64,000 nucleotides of DNA from Bacteroidota bacterium (GCA_023399595.1 JAEWOR010000033.1:62001-126000); one strand, 5' to 3'; positions 45,930 through 54,408 are shown, counted from the stretch's first letter. Translations and numbers: made by a program. The notes: generated by a model not told the origin, from the letters alone.

Positions 45930-45937
45930 CAAATTTA
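45930..45937 (-). promoter_or_regulatory. -7 box (TAAATTTG) of gpmI
   Basis: The complement is TAAATTTG, 26 bases before the gpmI start codon. Confidence 0.45.
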
Positions 45938-45985
45938 TCCATTTTTTAAGCAAATTATACTATTACAAGATGTGATTTTAATTAC

Positions 45986-45993
45986 TAAATTTG
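45986..45993 (+). promoter_or_regulatory. -7 box (TAAATTTG) almost touching the eIF1-like start
   Basis: An exact TAnnTTTG match ends four bases before the ATG at 45998, so transcription would begin at or next to the start codon, giving a leaderless message. The two back-to-back boxes at 45930 and 45986 define a divergent promoter region. Confidence 0.4.
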
Positions 45994-45997
45994 TTTC

Positions 45998-46321
45998 ATG
46001 GATTTAAGAGATCAATTAAAAAATCTTTTTCCTGATCATGAAGAACAGGATTTTGAAATGCCAGAGGAAAAATTTATTCAAAAAGAACCATTGGTTTGTA
46101 AGTTTGAAAAGAAAGGAAGAAATGGAAAACCTGTTACTTTAATTGAGGGTTTTGAAGGGACTGATGAAGATTTGAAGAAAATTTCCAAAAAAATAAAGAC
46201 TCAATTAGGAATTGGAGGTTCCGAAAAAGATGGAACTATTATTATACAAGGCGATAATAGAGATAAAATTATGACTATTCTTAAAGAAATGGGTTATAAA
46301 ACTAAACGTGTTGGAGGATAA
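45998..46321 (+). CDS. eIF1/SUI1 family translation factor (YciH type)
   Basis: The 107-residue protein has an acidic N-terminal tail and the SUI1 fold: RNGKPVTLIEGFEGTDEDLKKISKKIKTQLGIGGSEKDGTIIIQGDN with the basic loop and GIGGS turn typical of the family, ending GYKTKRVGG. YciH-like proteins can influence start-codon selection in bacteria, though their cell role is not settled. It reads divergently from gpmI and is followed 91 bases later by a phosphorylase gene. Confidence 0.9.
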   Translation: MDLRDQLKNLFPDHEEQDFEMPEEKFIQKEPLVCKFEKKGRNGKPVTLIEGFEGTDEDLKKISKKIKTQLGIGGSEKDGTIIIQGDNRDKIMTILKEMGYKTKRVGG

Positions 46322-46412
46322 AATATGAGTAATAAGTAATGGGTGATAAGTAATTAATTCAATTCTTTTCTTATTTCTCTTTTTCAATTTAAACATAAAA
46401 AAATAAATTATT

Positions 46413-47267
46413 ATGATTAATAAACTTGCGGCTTCAGAACTTGTTTTAAACAGTGATGGAAGTGTGTATCACTTAAATTTGTTACCAGACGAAATTGCGG
46501 ATAAAATAATATTAGTAGGAGATCCAGATAGGGTTCCTAAGGTTTCTAAATTTTTTGACACCATTGAAGTTAAAAAAAATAAAAGAGAATTTTATACGCA
46601 TACAGGAACTTTGCGTGGCGAAAGAATTACAGTAATGTCTACAGGAATTGGAACTGAAAACATAGATATTGTAATGAATGAGCTGGATGCATTGGTAAAT
46701 ATTGATCTTAAAAATTTAGAGATTAAAGATGAAAAAAAATCTTTAAATCTTTTCAGATTGGGGACTTGTGGAAGTGTAAATCCAGATATAATGGTGGACA
46801 ATATGTTGGTGACACGAAATGTTGTTGGACTAGATGGTCTACTGCATTTTTATCAGGATTATCAGTTTGAAAACGAGTTCTCGAAAAAGTTTTTAGCAGA
46901 ATTCCCTTATGAAAAAATTAAAGGAATGTTGTATTTTTCTGATTGGTCGGAAGAACTTTCAGCTTTATACAGCGACGCCAAATATATCGGAAACACGGCA
47001 ACTTTCCCGGGTTTTTATGCCCCACAAGGAAGACAGCTGCGTTTAAAAGCAGTGGATGAGCAATTTTTAGAAACCTTGGATCAATTAGGAGTTACTAATT
47101 TCGAAATGGAAACTTCGGCAATCTATGCATTGTCCAAATTATTAGGACATAAAGCGCTTACTGTAAACTGTGTAATCGCTAATAGACGAAGAGGTGAATT
47201 TTCCGCAGATCATCATGCTTCCGAACAAATGACCATTGAATGGGTTCTGGATAGAATTATAAAATAG
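46413..47267 (+). CDS. Nucleoside phosphorylase (uridine phosphorylase-like)
   Basis: The 284-residue protein belongs to the PNP/UDP phosphorylase family, which splits nucleosides with phosphate: VGDPDRVPKVSKFF for phosphate binding, STGIGTENIDIVMNEL, RLGTCGSVNPDIMV, and NFEMETSAIYALSKLLGH with the substrate-binding Met-Glu. The sequence is longer than E. coli Udp and typical of Bacteroidota homologues; whether uridine or a purine nucleoside is used cannot be read. It ends near a cluster of palindromic repeats. Confidence 0.88.
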   Translation: MINKLAASELVLNSDGSVYHLNLLPDEIADKIILVGDPDRVPKVSKFFDTIEVKKNKREFYTHTGTLRGERITVMSTGIGTENIDIVMNELDALVNIDLKNLEIKDEKKSLNLFRLGTCGSVNPDIMVDNMLVTRNVVGLDGLLHFYQDYQFENEFSKKFLAEFPYEKIKGMLYFSDWSEELSALYSDAKYIGNTATFPGFYAPQGRQLRLKAVDEQFLETLDQLGVTNFEMETSAIYALSKLLGHKALTVNCVIANRRRGEFSADHHASEQMTIEWVLDRIIK

Positions 47268-47278
47268 ATTTTTATCAA

Positions 47279-47377
47279 CGTTGGAACATTCCTCGAAAAA
47301 TGTTAGGAATGTCATCAAAATATCTGTAGGAACACCCCTCAATGAATGTAGAAACACCCCTCGAGGGGTGTTCCTAC
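47279..47377. repeat. Cluster of GTAGGAA-family half units and one full palindrome
   Basis: The full palindrome at 47348-47377 pairs GTAGAAACACCCCTC with GAGGGGTGTTCCTAC, one mismatch in 15. A solo half GTAGGAACACCCCTC lies at 47326-47340, and a decayed unit starting GTTGGAACATTCCTCG lies at 47279-47310. Compared with 7825 and 10454, the outer GTAGGAA and inner CTCGAG are kept while the arm bases differ on both sides in a compensating way. The cluster lies between converging genes. Confidence 0.75.
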
Positions 47378-47385
47378 AGAATAAT

Positions 47386-47426
47386 AAAAACAAAAAAAGC
47401 TCCAAAAAGGAGCTTTTTTTGTTTTT
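47386..47426. terminator. Long bidirectional terminator
   Basis: An 18-bp stem (47386-47403 with 47409-47426) with loop AAAAA separates the converging phosphorylase and cold-shock genes; A and T tracts serve both strands. Confidence 0.85.
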
Positions 47427-47438
47427 ATTAATTGTATT

Positions 47439-47873
47439 TTATTTTACCAATTCAATATTGATGGCAGAAAAACCTTTTGGAGACTTCTCTTTTTCATAAG
47501 AAACTTTGTTTCCTTTTTTTAGAGGTTCCGCACAATTGTTACTATGGAAGAAAATATTTTCTTTAGAATTATTTTCGGTAATAAAACCATATCCTTTATC
47601 ACTGAAGAAAGTAATAATACCTGTTTTCCTAATATCCTCTTCAATAATTGGAGCGGCTCCTAATTGGATATCTTCAGGGTTAATTTCAATTTTTTCAGTA
47701 TTATCTGGAGCTTCAGAAGTCAGTTGTCCATAAGCGTCAACATACATTATCATTTCATCCAGACTTTTACCTTTGTTGTTGTTGGATTTTCGATCTTCGC
47801 GTCTTTGCGCTTTTTCCTTTTGTTTTTGAAGTTTTTTCTTGAAATTTTCTTTTTTAGAGAAAGAATCTGCCAT
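47439..47873 (-). CDS. Cold-shock domain protein with basic N-terminal region
   Basis: The 144-residue protein has a Lys/Arg-rich coiled N-terminus (about 1-35), a linker, and a C-terminal cold-shock domain (about 84-144): RKTGIITFFSDKGYGFITENNSKENIFFHSNN with RNP1 KGYGFI and RNP2 IFFH. It probably binds single-stranded RNA or DNA. The organisation is the common flavobacterial long CSP form. It ends at the shared terminator. Confidence 0.9.
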   Translation of the reverse strand: MADSFSKKENFKKKLQKQKEKAQRREDRKSNNNKGKSLDEMIMYVDAYGQLTSEAPDNTEKIEINPEDIQLGAAPIIEEDIRKTGIITFFSDKGYGFITENNSKENIFFHSNNCAEPLKKGNKVSYEKEKSPKGFSAINIELVK

Positions 47874-47943
47874 AAATTAATTTTAGTATTTTAATGAATT
47901 ATATTTTAAATTTTATTTTCCTTTTAAATGAGGAAACTTTTGA

Positions 47944-48054
47944 ATGAAATTAATTTTCATTACTAAATTAATGTGGCAGCTGAATAAAGCGAAAACTGTA
48001 GAGAAAATGAAACTTGAAACTCCAGAAGAAGCAAAAGGCAGTAGCCTGTATTAA
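47944..48054 (+). CDS. Possible 36-residue peptide
   Basis: In the 299-base gap between the cold-shock and tag genes, a short frame codes MKLIFITKLMWQLNKAKTVE and continues KMKLETPEEAKGSSLY. The base composition is slightly richer in G and C than the flanks and the amino acid mix is protein-like, but I see no promoter, terminator or homologue. It is a tentative call; the rest of the gap is AT-rich and blank. Confidence 0.3.
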   Translation: MKLIFITKLMWQLNKAKTVEKMKLETPEEAKGSSLY

Positions 48055-48172
48055 TTATTTACAAATATACAAAAAATATTTGATTTTTTTAGAATTTTTA
48101 CAATATTGTAGTTTATATAGTTGAAAAGTTAGCAGATAAATTTTATTAATTTTTAAAAATAAATATTAAAAC

Positions 48173-48727
48173 CTAACGGTAATAACAATCTACAAGATGA
48201 TCGTTTACCATTCCTGTAGCTTGCATATGCGCATAAACAACTGTGGAACCCATAAATTTAAAACCTCTTTTTTTAAGGTTTTTTGCGAGCGTATCTGATA
48301 TTTCTGTTCTCGCAGGAACATCTTTTAAGGTTGTGGGATTATTAATAATTGGTTGATGATTAACAAATCCCCAAATGTATTTAGAAAATGTTCCAAATTC
48401 TTTTTGGATCTCCAAGAATTTTTGAGCGTTGTTTATGGTAGCCAAAACTTTTAATCGGTTTCTAATAATTCCTTCGTTATTCATCAATGCATCAATCTTT
48501 TCTTGTTGATATTTGGCTATTTTTTGATAGTCAAAATTATCAAAAGCTTTTTTGAAGTTTTCTCTTTTCTTTAAAATAGTGTACCAACTTAAACCCGCTT
48601 GAAAACTTTCAAGAATTAAGAATTCAAATATAGTTTCGTCGTCATAAACTGGTTTTCCCCACTCGTTATCATGGTAATTTCTATACAAATCATCTTTTTC
48701 GCACCAACCACATCTTATTTTTTCCAT
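48173..48727 (-). CDS. tag: DNA-3-methyladenine glycosylase I
   Basis: It excises 3-methyladenine from alkylated DNA. The 184-residue protein has the Tag signatures RCGWCEKDDLYRNYHDNEWG, ESFQAGLSWYTILKKRENF, and the C-terminal zinc site residues in VNDHLVDCY with the N-terminal Cys. Length and order are standard. A -7 box lies at 48741-48748. It stands alone. Confidence 0.95.
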   Translation of the reverse strand: MEKIRCGWCEKDDLYRNYHDNEWGKPVYDDETIFEFLILESFQAGLSWYTILKKRENFKKAFDNFDYQKIAKYQQEKIDALMNNEGIIRNRLKVLATINNAQKFLEIQKEFGTFSKYIWGFVNHQPIINNPTTLKDVPARTEISDTLAKNLKKRGFKFMGSTVVYAHMQATGMVNDHLVDCYYR

Positions 48728-48740
48728 TTTTAGCTTTTTT

Positions 48741-48748
48741 CAAATATA
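48741..48748 (-). promoter_or_regulatory. -7 box (TATATTTG) of tag
   Basis: The complement is TATATTTG, 13 bases before the tag start codon. Confidence 0.5.
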
Positions 48749-48890
48749 ATGAGTCTTTACAAAAATATAACAAATCTTAAGATAAGTTTAACAAGAAACT
48801 AATGAATTGGGAATGATTATTGTGAGGTATTGAGTATAGAATTCAAACTTTTTGAAAGTTTTTATTCGTCGTATATATATTATCAGAAAA

Positions 48891-48922
48891 AAGGGTGAAA
48901 CTTTATAAAGTTTCACCCTTTC
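48891..48922 (-). terminator. Intrinsic terminator after the second cysteine synthase
   Basis: A 14-position inverted repeat (48891-48904 with 48907-48920) is followed by Ts on the minus strand, 22 bases after the stop codon. Confidence 0.75.
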
Positions 48923-48941
48923 ATTTTATTTATAAATGGTT

Positions 48942-49925
48942 TTAATCTAACCAACCCATTTCTTTCATCCATTCATCATTGTAAACTTTTCCTACATAAC
49001 GAGATCCGTGGTCATGTAATAAAACTACAATTACGTCATCTTTTGTAAATTGATCTTTCATTTGTACAAGCGATGAAATTGCACTTCCTGCAGAATAACC
49101 ACAGAAAATACCTTCTTCTTTTGCTAATTTTCTTGTGTAAATAGCTCCATCTTTATCCGTTACTTTCTCGAAATGATCAATTACGCTCATATCATAGTTT
49201 TCAGGAATAATATCTTCACCAATACCTTCTGTAATATAAGTATAAGCATGATCGTAGTGAATTTCACCCGTTTCATGAAATTCTTTAAGAATAGAACCGT
49301 AAGTATCTACCCCAATCACTTTAATATTCGGATTTTTCTCTTTGAAGAATTTACCACAACCAGTAACTGTTCCACCTGTTCCTGCACCTGCAACAAAGTG
49401 AGTAAGCTTACCTTCTGTTTGTTCCCAAATTTCAGGAGCTGTCTGCTCATAATGAGCTTGTCTGTTGGATAAATTGTCATATTGATTAACGTACCAACCG
49501 TTTTCGGTTTCTGTAGCCAATCTTTTTGAAACTGAATAATAAGAACGTGGATCTGTAGGTTTTACGTCTGTAGGACAAACAATAACTTCAGCACCCACAG
49601 CTCTTAGAATATCACATTTTTCTTTAGATTGTTTAGAGTTGGTCACAAAAATACATTTGTAACCTTTGATAATAGCAGCTAAAGCAAGGCCCATTCCTGT
49701 ATTTCCAGAGGTTCCTTCAATAATAGTTCCTCCAGGTTTTAGACGACCATCTTTTTCGGCATCTTCAATCATTTTAAGAGCCATTCTATCTTTTACAGAG
49801 TTTCCTGGATTAAAAGTTTCTACTTTAGCCAAAACCAATGCTGGGAAATCTTCACCTAAAACTTTATTAAGCTTTACCAATGGTGTATTACCTATGGTTT
49901 CTAATATATTATTTGCGTATTTCAT
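48942..49925 (-). CDS. PLP-dependent cysteine synthase family enzyme
   Basis: The 327-residue protein has the O-acetylserine sulfhydrylase / cystathionine beta-synthase core: PLP lysine K45 in NPGNSVKDRMA, TSGNTGMG, and GAGTGGTVTG. NPGNSVKDR is closer to classic CysK/CysM than the paralogue at 5337. The middle segment CPTDVKPTDPRSYY and HETGEIHYDHAYTYITEGIGED resemble cystathionine-beta-synthase-like members without the C-terminal CBS domains. It probably makes cysteine from O-acetylserine; cystathionine synthesis is the alternative. A -7 box lies at 49946-49953. Confidence 0.9.
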   Translation of the reverse strand: MKYANNILETIGNTPLVKLNKVLGEDFPALVLAKVETFNPGNSVKDRMALKMIEDAEKDGRLKPGGTIIEGTSGNTGMGLALAAIIKGYKCIFVTNSKQSKEKCDILRAVGAEVIVCPTDVKPTDPRSYYSVSKRLATETENGWYVNQYDNLSNRQAHYEQTAPEIWEQTEGKLTHFVAGAGTGGTVTGCGKFFKEKNPNIKVIGVDTYGSILKEFHETGEIHYDHAYTYITEGIGEDIIPENYDMSVIDHFEKVTDKDGAIYTRKLAKEEGIFCGYSAGSAISSLVQMKDQFTKDDVIVVLLHDHGSRYVGKVYNDEWMKEMGWLD

Positions 49926-49945
49926 ATTTGTTTTAATGAGAAGTG

Positions 49946-49953
49946 CAAAGATA
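49946..49953 (-). promoter_or_regulatory. -7 box (TATCTTTG) of the second cysteine synthase gene
   Basis: The complement is TATCTTTG, 20 bases before the start codon, in the 42-base gap behind the permease gene. Confidence 0.5.
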
Positions 49954-49967
49954 AGATTTTTTACCTA

Positions 49968-51218
49968 TTAATTATATTTTATAGCCCTTACTGGGGAAAT
50001 TTTACTTATTAAATAACTTGGAATAATTAATGCCAATGCAGAAATAATTAAGATCCCTACAGAAATAGAAATAATAGCAATTGGGTTCAAATCTACAGGA
50101 ACGGAGCTTACGTAATAATTCTCTGGATTAAGTTTAAGAACGCCTGTGAATTTTTGTATTAATAGTAAGGACAATCCTATTGCGTTTCCGTACAATAATC
50201 CTGGAATCATGATGATTAAAGTATAATTAATAAAGGTCATTCTTATCTGAGAATTGGTGGCACCCATGGTTTTCAGTAAACCAATAGAGTTTGTTCTTTC
50301 AATAATTAAAATAAGAAGTACCATAATAATATTAATAATAACCACAATAAGCATTAAGGAAATAATTAAAGCGATATTGGTATCAAAAATATTTATCCAA
50401 TCGGTGATTTGAGGGTATTTATCAGTTGCTTTTTCGGCGTAGTTTTTATAACCAATTAACTTTTCAATAGGAGGAAAATCTTTATCGATATCATTTACAT
50501 CATGTAAAAAAATATCAAGACCCCCTACCTCGTCTTTAGACATGTTCTGAATTTTTCTTACTTGGTTAATTCCACCAATTACAAACATATCATCAATCAT
50601 TTTGATGTCCGTTTTATAAATTCCAACCACTTCAAATTTACGGTAAATAGGTTGTTGACTATCTCTGGAGAATACCGCAACAATGCTGTCTTTAGTTTTT
50701 AAATGGAGGTCGTTTGCAATTTTTTGAGAGATGGTAACTTGAGAATTAAAGCCTTTTTCAGAAACATTGGGAGTTGTTCCGCTCACTAAAAACTTTTCAA
50801 ACCTTTTATGATCAAAATCTTTTCCTATTCCTTTGAAAACAATTCCCGCAAAATCGTATTCGTTTCTTAAAATCCCAGTAACAGTGGCATATTTTTGAAC
50901 ATGTTCTACATCTGGCAGTTTACTTATTTCATTAAGTTTTAATCCTTCTTTATCTAAAACTGAAGAATTATAAGAAGCGTTGGTTCTTGTAGATTTTATA
51001 GAAATATGACCGCTAAAATCGGCAAGTCTTTCTTTAATAGCTCTTTTAGAGCCAAATCCTGTGGAAATGGTAATTAAAGAAACAATAATTCCTAATGCCA
51101 CGGAAAGTCTTCCAATAAAGATGATAATTCGTGATAAATTATTTTTGTTATCTTTGGAAAAAGCTATTTTTCTTGAGAAATATAAAGGAAATTTCAATCT
51201 TATGAGTTTAAAATTCAA
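49968..51218 (-). CDS. FtsX/LolE-type ABC transporter permease
   Basis: The 416-residue protein has one N-terminal membrane helix (about 28-50), a periplasmic MacB-type domain (about 55-265) and three C-terminal helices with SIGLLKTMGATNSQIRMTFI, the FtsX family signature. LolC/E-type permeases release lipoproteins for transport to the outer membrane; that is the likely but not proven role. No ATPase is adjacent. The ATG at 51218 overlaps the divergent NamZ start at 51202 by 17 bases; a TTG at 51197 starting before KFPLYFSRK is a better family fit and removes the overlap. Confidence 0.85.
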   Translation of the reverse strand: MNFKLIRLKFPLYFSRKIAFSKDNKNNLSRIIIFIGRLSVALGIIVSLITISTGFGSKRAIKERLADFSGHISIKSTRTNASYNSSVLDKEGLKLNEISKLPDVEHVQKYATVTGILRNEYDFAGIVFKGIGKDFDHKRFEKFLVSGTTPNVSEKGFNSQVTISQKIANDLHLKTKDSIVAVFSRDSQQPIYRKFEVVGIYKTDIKMIDDMFVIGGINQVRKIQNMSKDEVGGLDIFLHDVNDIDKDFPPIEKLIGYKNYAEKATDKYPQITDWINIFDTNIALIISLMLIVVIINIIMVLLILIIERTNSIGLLKTMGATNSQIRMTFINYTLIIMIPGLLYGNAIGLSLLLIQKFTGVLKLNPENYYVSSVPVDLNPIAIISISVGILIISALALIIPSYLISKISPVRAIKYN

Positions 51219-52386
51219 AATTAAAAATTTACTTCTTATTTGCCTAATTTTTATAGGAAGTTTACAATATTTTACTGCTCAGTCTATTTTTAAAACGGGT
51301 GCAGATCAACCAGAATTGTATTTACCATTACTTAAAAATAAAACAATTGGGATTGTAACCAATCAAACTGGTCTTCTAAAAGATAAAACTCATTTGGTGG
51401 ATTTTTTAGTGAAAAATAATGTGAAGATAAAGTCTATTTTCGCTCCAGAACATGGTTTTAGAGGAACTGCAGATGCTGGTGAAACAGTAAAAAACGGAGT
51501 TGATTCCAAAACAGGGATTTCCATAGTTTCTTTATATGGAAATAACAAAAAACCAAAACCTGAATATTTAAATGGGATAGATGTTATTTTGTTCGATATT
51601 CAAGATGTTGGAGTAAGATTTTACACTTATATCTCAACTCTAACTTATGTAATGGAGGCTGCGGCAGAGAATAATGTAGAAGTTATTGTATTGGATAGAC
51701 CTAATCCGCATGATGGATATACAGATGGTCCAGTTCTTAAAGACAAATGGAAAAGTTTTGTGGGAATGCACAATGTTCCTGTGGTGTATGGATTAACTAT
51801 TGGAGAATATGGGAATATGGTAAATGGTGAAAAGTGGCTAAAAAATGGGATACAAGCAAAATATACTGTCATCCCAATGACGAATTATCATAAAAAGCAA
51901 AGATATGGTGTTCTTGCAATGCCTTCTCCAAATTTGCCAAACGATAAATCTATTAATCTTTATCCAAGTTTATGCTTTTTTGAAGGAACACAGGTTTCTG
52001 TGGGAAGAGGAACGGATTTACCTTTCCAGGTTTATGGTTCACCTTGGACAAAAAAATTACCTTACGAGTTTACTCCAAAACCTAATTTTGGAGCAAAAGA
52101 TCCTTTCTTAAATGGTAAATTATGCTATGGCGAAAACTTATCTGAATATTCACAAGACTTACGAAATCTCAATATCGATTGGCTTTTGAAAGCTTATAAA
52201 AACTATAACAACCCTAAGCAAGATTTCTTTTTGAAAAATCTTTTCTTTGATAAATTAGCGGGATCAGATGAACTCAGAAAACAAATTGTTGCTAAGAAAT
52301 CCGCTTTAGAAATTAAAAAATCTTGGGAAAGAGACTTAAAAGACTTTGAAGAAATAAGACGCAAATATGTACAATACGAAGATTAA
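51202..52386 (+). CDS. namZ: Exported DUF1343 protein, probable exo-beta-N-acetylmuramidase (NamZ, GH171)
   Basis: NamZ enzymes release N-acetylmuramic acid from the non-reducing end of peptidoglycan fragments. The product has 394 residues with a signal peptide ending FTAQ, then the DUF1343 signatures IGIVTNQTG, FAPEHGFRGTADAGE, FDIQDVGVRFYTYISTL and VLDRPNP. The frame extends upstream to 51061, but only the ATG at 51202 gives a signal peptide at the N-terminus. The start lies head to head with the permease gene. The last four bases overlap the end of the converging small membrane protein gene. Confidence 0.9.
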   Translation: MSLKFKIKNLLLICLIFIGSLQYFTAQSIFKTGADQPELYLPLLKNKTIGIVTNQTGLLKDKTHLVDFLVKNNVKIKSIFAPEHGFRGTADAGETVKNGVDSKTGISIVSLYGNNKKPKPEYLNGIDVILFDIQDVGVRFYTYISTLTYVMEAAAENNVEVIVLDRPNPHDGYTDGPVLKDKWKSFVGMHNVPVVYGLTIGEYGNMVNGEKWLKNGIQAKYTVIPMTNYHKKQRYGVLAMPSPNLPNDKSINLYPSLCFFEGTQVSVGRGTDLPFQVYGSPWTKKLPYEFTPKPNFGAKDPFLNGKLCYGENLSEYSQDLRNLNIDWLLKAYKNYNNPKQDFFLKNLFFDKLAGSDELRKQIVAKKSALEIKKSWERDLKDFEEIRRKYVQYED

Positions 52387-52592
52387 TCTAAATCTTTAAA
52401 ACGCTGATCGTTATCGTCTTTATTTTTATAAAGAATAAACATCCCAATGCTAAGTCCTACCACACCTGCAACTGCAGTTAGTAATGCACGTTCTAGTTTA
52501 TCAGGAGCATCGCTACCGATATAATTCATAGCGAAAAGAATCGCGAACGTGATAATTGAAATAATAATATGTGCTCTACCGAATAATTTCAT
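52383..52592 (-). CDS. Small two-span membrane protein
   Basis: A 69-residue protein with two hydrophobic segments (about 8-25 and 36-55), an acidic loop between them and a charged tail KNKDDNDQRFKDLD. I do not recognise a family. It starts 2 bases after the DUF3575 gene and so is probably translated from the same message as that gene and the thioredoxin-domain gene. Its end overlaps the converging namZ stop by four bases. Confidence 0.7.
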   Translation of the reverse strand: MKLFGRAHIIISIITFAILFAMNYIGSDAPDKLERALLTAVAGVVGLSIGMFILYKNKDDNDQRFKDLD

Positions 52593-52594
52593 TA

Positions 52595-53239
52595 TTAATT
52601 TATTTTATAAGATAACATAATTCCTCCTTTGTAGGGAATCCATTCTCCACTTTTGTTCCATTTTACAGCCTTGTCGTATCTTTCGCCTGTAGTTCTGTCG
52701 AAGCCTTTATAAAAATCTTGAGAATTACCAACCCCAGCATAAATATCCATATTCCACCTATCTCCAATTTTAAACTGATAACCTCCAACAGCACCAATTA
52801 TAACGGAATACCCTTTTTGATATAAATTTGAATTAATATGATTTGTAGGTTGATTTAACTCCTCATCAAAATAATAGTCATCATTCCAATAATTCCATTT
52901 TTGTAATTTAAAGGCAGAAACAGAGATATTTGCTCCTAAGTACCAGCCTTTAAAAGCTTCCTTGAAATAATACCTTCCATCAAATCCGAGCATATAATAT
53001 TCTAGCTCATGTCCTGAAAAAGATTTCCAAGGGGAGATAAACAAATCCCCTTGCATAGTAATATTTTTGGTAACCTGATATTCCGCTCCTACATTAATAA
53101 TTCCAATTGGAATAAATAGCGCATTTCCTTTAATATATAGACTTTTTTCAGTTTCAGTATTCTCGCTAATGGTATCTTGAGAAAAATATAATGAAGCAAT
53201 TCCTAAAAACAGAAGGCTACTTATTTTTTTTAAAATCAT
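52595..53239 (-). CDS. DUF3575 family outer membrane protein
   Basis: The 214-residue protein has a signal peptide ending YFSQ and a barrel-like pattern with the DUF3575 features LYIKGNALFIPIGIINVGAEYQVTKNITMQGDLFISPW and GFDGRYYFKEAFKGWYLGANI; it ends GGIMLSYKIN. In Bacteroides, DUF3575 proteins often accompany fimbrial loci, but none is here. Its ATG overlaps the stop of the thioredoxin-domain gene (ATGA type, four bases), which implies coupled translation. Confidence 0.78.
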   Translation of the reverse strand: MILKKISSLLFLGIASLYFSQDTISENTETEKSLYIKGNALFIPIGIINVGAEYQVTKNITMQGDLFISPWKSFSGHELEYYMLGFDGRYYFKEAFKGWYLGANISVSAFKLQKWNYWNDDYYFDEELNQPTNHINSNLYQKGYSVIIGAVGGYQFKIGDRWNMDIYAGVGNSQDFYKGFDRTTGERYDKAVKWNKSGEWIPYKGGIMLSYKIN

Positions 53240-54408
53240 TTTAAAAGGTTTAAAAGTTCATCAGCTAATTTTGAATTGCTTTGCATTTTTTGTGCAATAC
53301 TTTTAGATTGTTCAGCAAAATTTTTCGCTAAATCTTTTTTACCTGTTAAATAATAAAGTTTAGCTAAAATATAGGTATTTTCAGCATTTTCTCCTTTCAT
53401 AACTACTTTTTCTGCCCATTGTGTAGCTACTTTTAATGAAGCTGGAGTTTTAATATGCTCTGCGAACATCCAAGCTGCTTTTAAAAGTTCATTAACATCA
53501 AAAGCATCGGCATTTTTATAATATTCTAATGCTGCTTTTTCGTATTCTGGGTAATTGGCATTTTGCTCATAAAAAGCCAGTTTCAGTTGAATTAATCTTT
53601 TGTTGGCTTCTGCTTCACCAACCAGTGGAATGGCATTTTTAAGGAAATAATCAGAATCAATAGTTTTTGTCCCTGAATTGATAGTTTTATCTATAATTTC
53701 CCCAAGTTTTATTTGTGCATTAAACTCATTATAAGTTTGTTCAGGTAAAAATTTTAGAATATCTGTTTTTCTATCTTGAAAAATTCTGTAATTGGCATCA
53801 TTACTAGATTTCAAAAAATACAATAATAAACCAACATCGTCTTTTGAAAATTCCTCTGTTTTCTTTTTGTTGCTAAAATATCTCTCAGAAGCTTTTTTGG
53901 CAAAATCAAAATCGGTTTGAGCGTTGACTTTCATAATATTGATAAGAAAATCTGGATCTTTTTCTCCCTTTTCAAATCTTTCTTTGAAGCTTCCTTTTTT
54001 ATTATTGGGTGAATTTGCTTTTTTACCAAGATCAACAAATTGATCCTCCTGCATATATCCCACATCTTGATACACCAAATCTCCTGCACCATTTAAAAAT
54101 AGATAAGTTGGGTAAGATCTCACCCCATATTTAGCAGCAATATCTCTTCCTTCCCCCTTTTCCATATCAATACGTGCATTGATGAAGTTTGAATTGTAAA
54201 AATCACTTACCGAAGCAGTAGTGAAAACATTTCTCTCCATTAATTTACAAGGGCCACACCAAGAAGCATAGGCATCTACAAATAATATTTTGTTTTCTTT
54301 TTTAGCTTTTGATAATAAATCTTTAAAAGACATATCTTGAAAGTTGATATTTTGTCCGTAAACAAAACAAGAACTCGCTATAAACAAACTTGAAATAATG
54401 ATACGCAT
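53236..54408 (-). CDS. Periplasmic thioredoxin-fold protein with helical C-terminal region
   Basis: The 390-residue protein has a signal peptide ending VYGQ, a thioredoxin domain (about 25-130) with the redox motif WCGPC (C51, C54) and a cis-proline in SYPTYLF, and then about 250 residues of helical, TPR-like sequence. The WCGPC motif with this extension suggests a thiol reductase or chaperone in the periplasm. It is first of a three-gene unit with DUF3575 and a small membrane protein. Targets are unknown. Confidence 0.87.
   Translation of the reverse strand: MRIIISSLFIASSCFVYGQNINFQDMSFKDLLSKAKKENKILFVDAYASWCGPCKLMERNVFTTASVSDFYNSNFINARIDMEKGEGRDIAAKYGVRSYPTYLFLNGAGDLVYQDVGYMQEDQFVDLGKKANSPNNKKGSFKERFEKGEKDPDFLINIMKVNAQTDFDFAKKASERYFSNKKKTEEFSKDDVGLLLYFLKSSNDANYRIFQDRKTDILKFLPEQTYNEFNAQIKLGEIIDKTINSGTKTIDSDYFLKNAIPLVGEAEANKRLIQLKLAFYEQNANYPEYEKAALEYYKNADAFDVNELLKAAWMFAEHIKTPASLKVATQWAEKVVMKGENAENTYILAKLYYLTGKKDLAKNFAEQSKSIAQKMQSNSKLADELLNLLK

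Noticed and set aside
47279..47380. CRISPR array because of repeated GTAGGAA units
   Set aside because: Units are too few, degenerate and unevenly spaced, without unique spacers of constant length, and no cas gene is nearby.
47142..47405. 87-codon minus-strand frame across the palindrome cluster
   Set aside because: It consists of the repeats and the end of the phosphorylase gene read in reverse; the residue repeats come from the palindromes.
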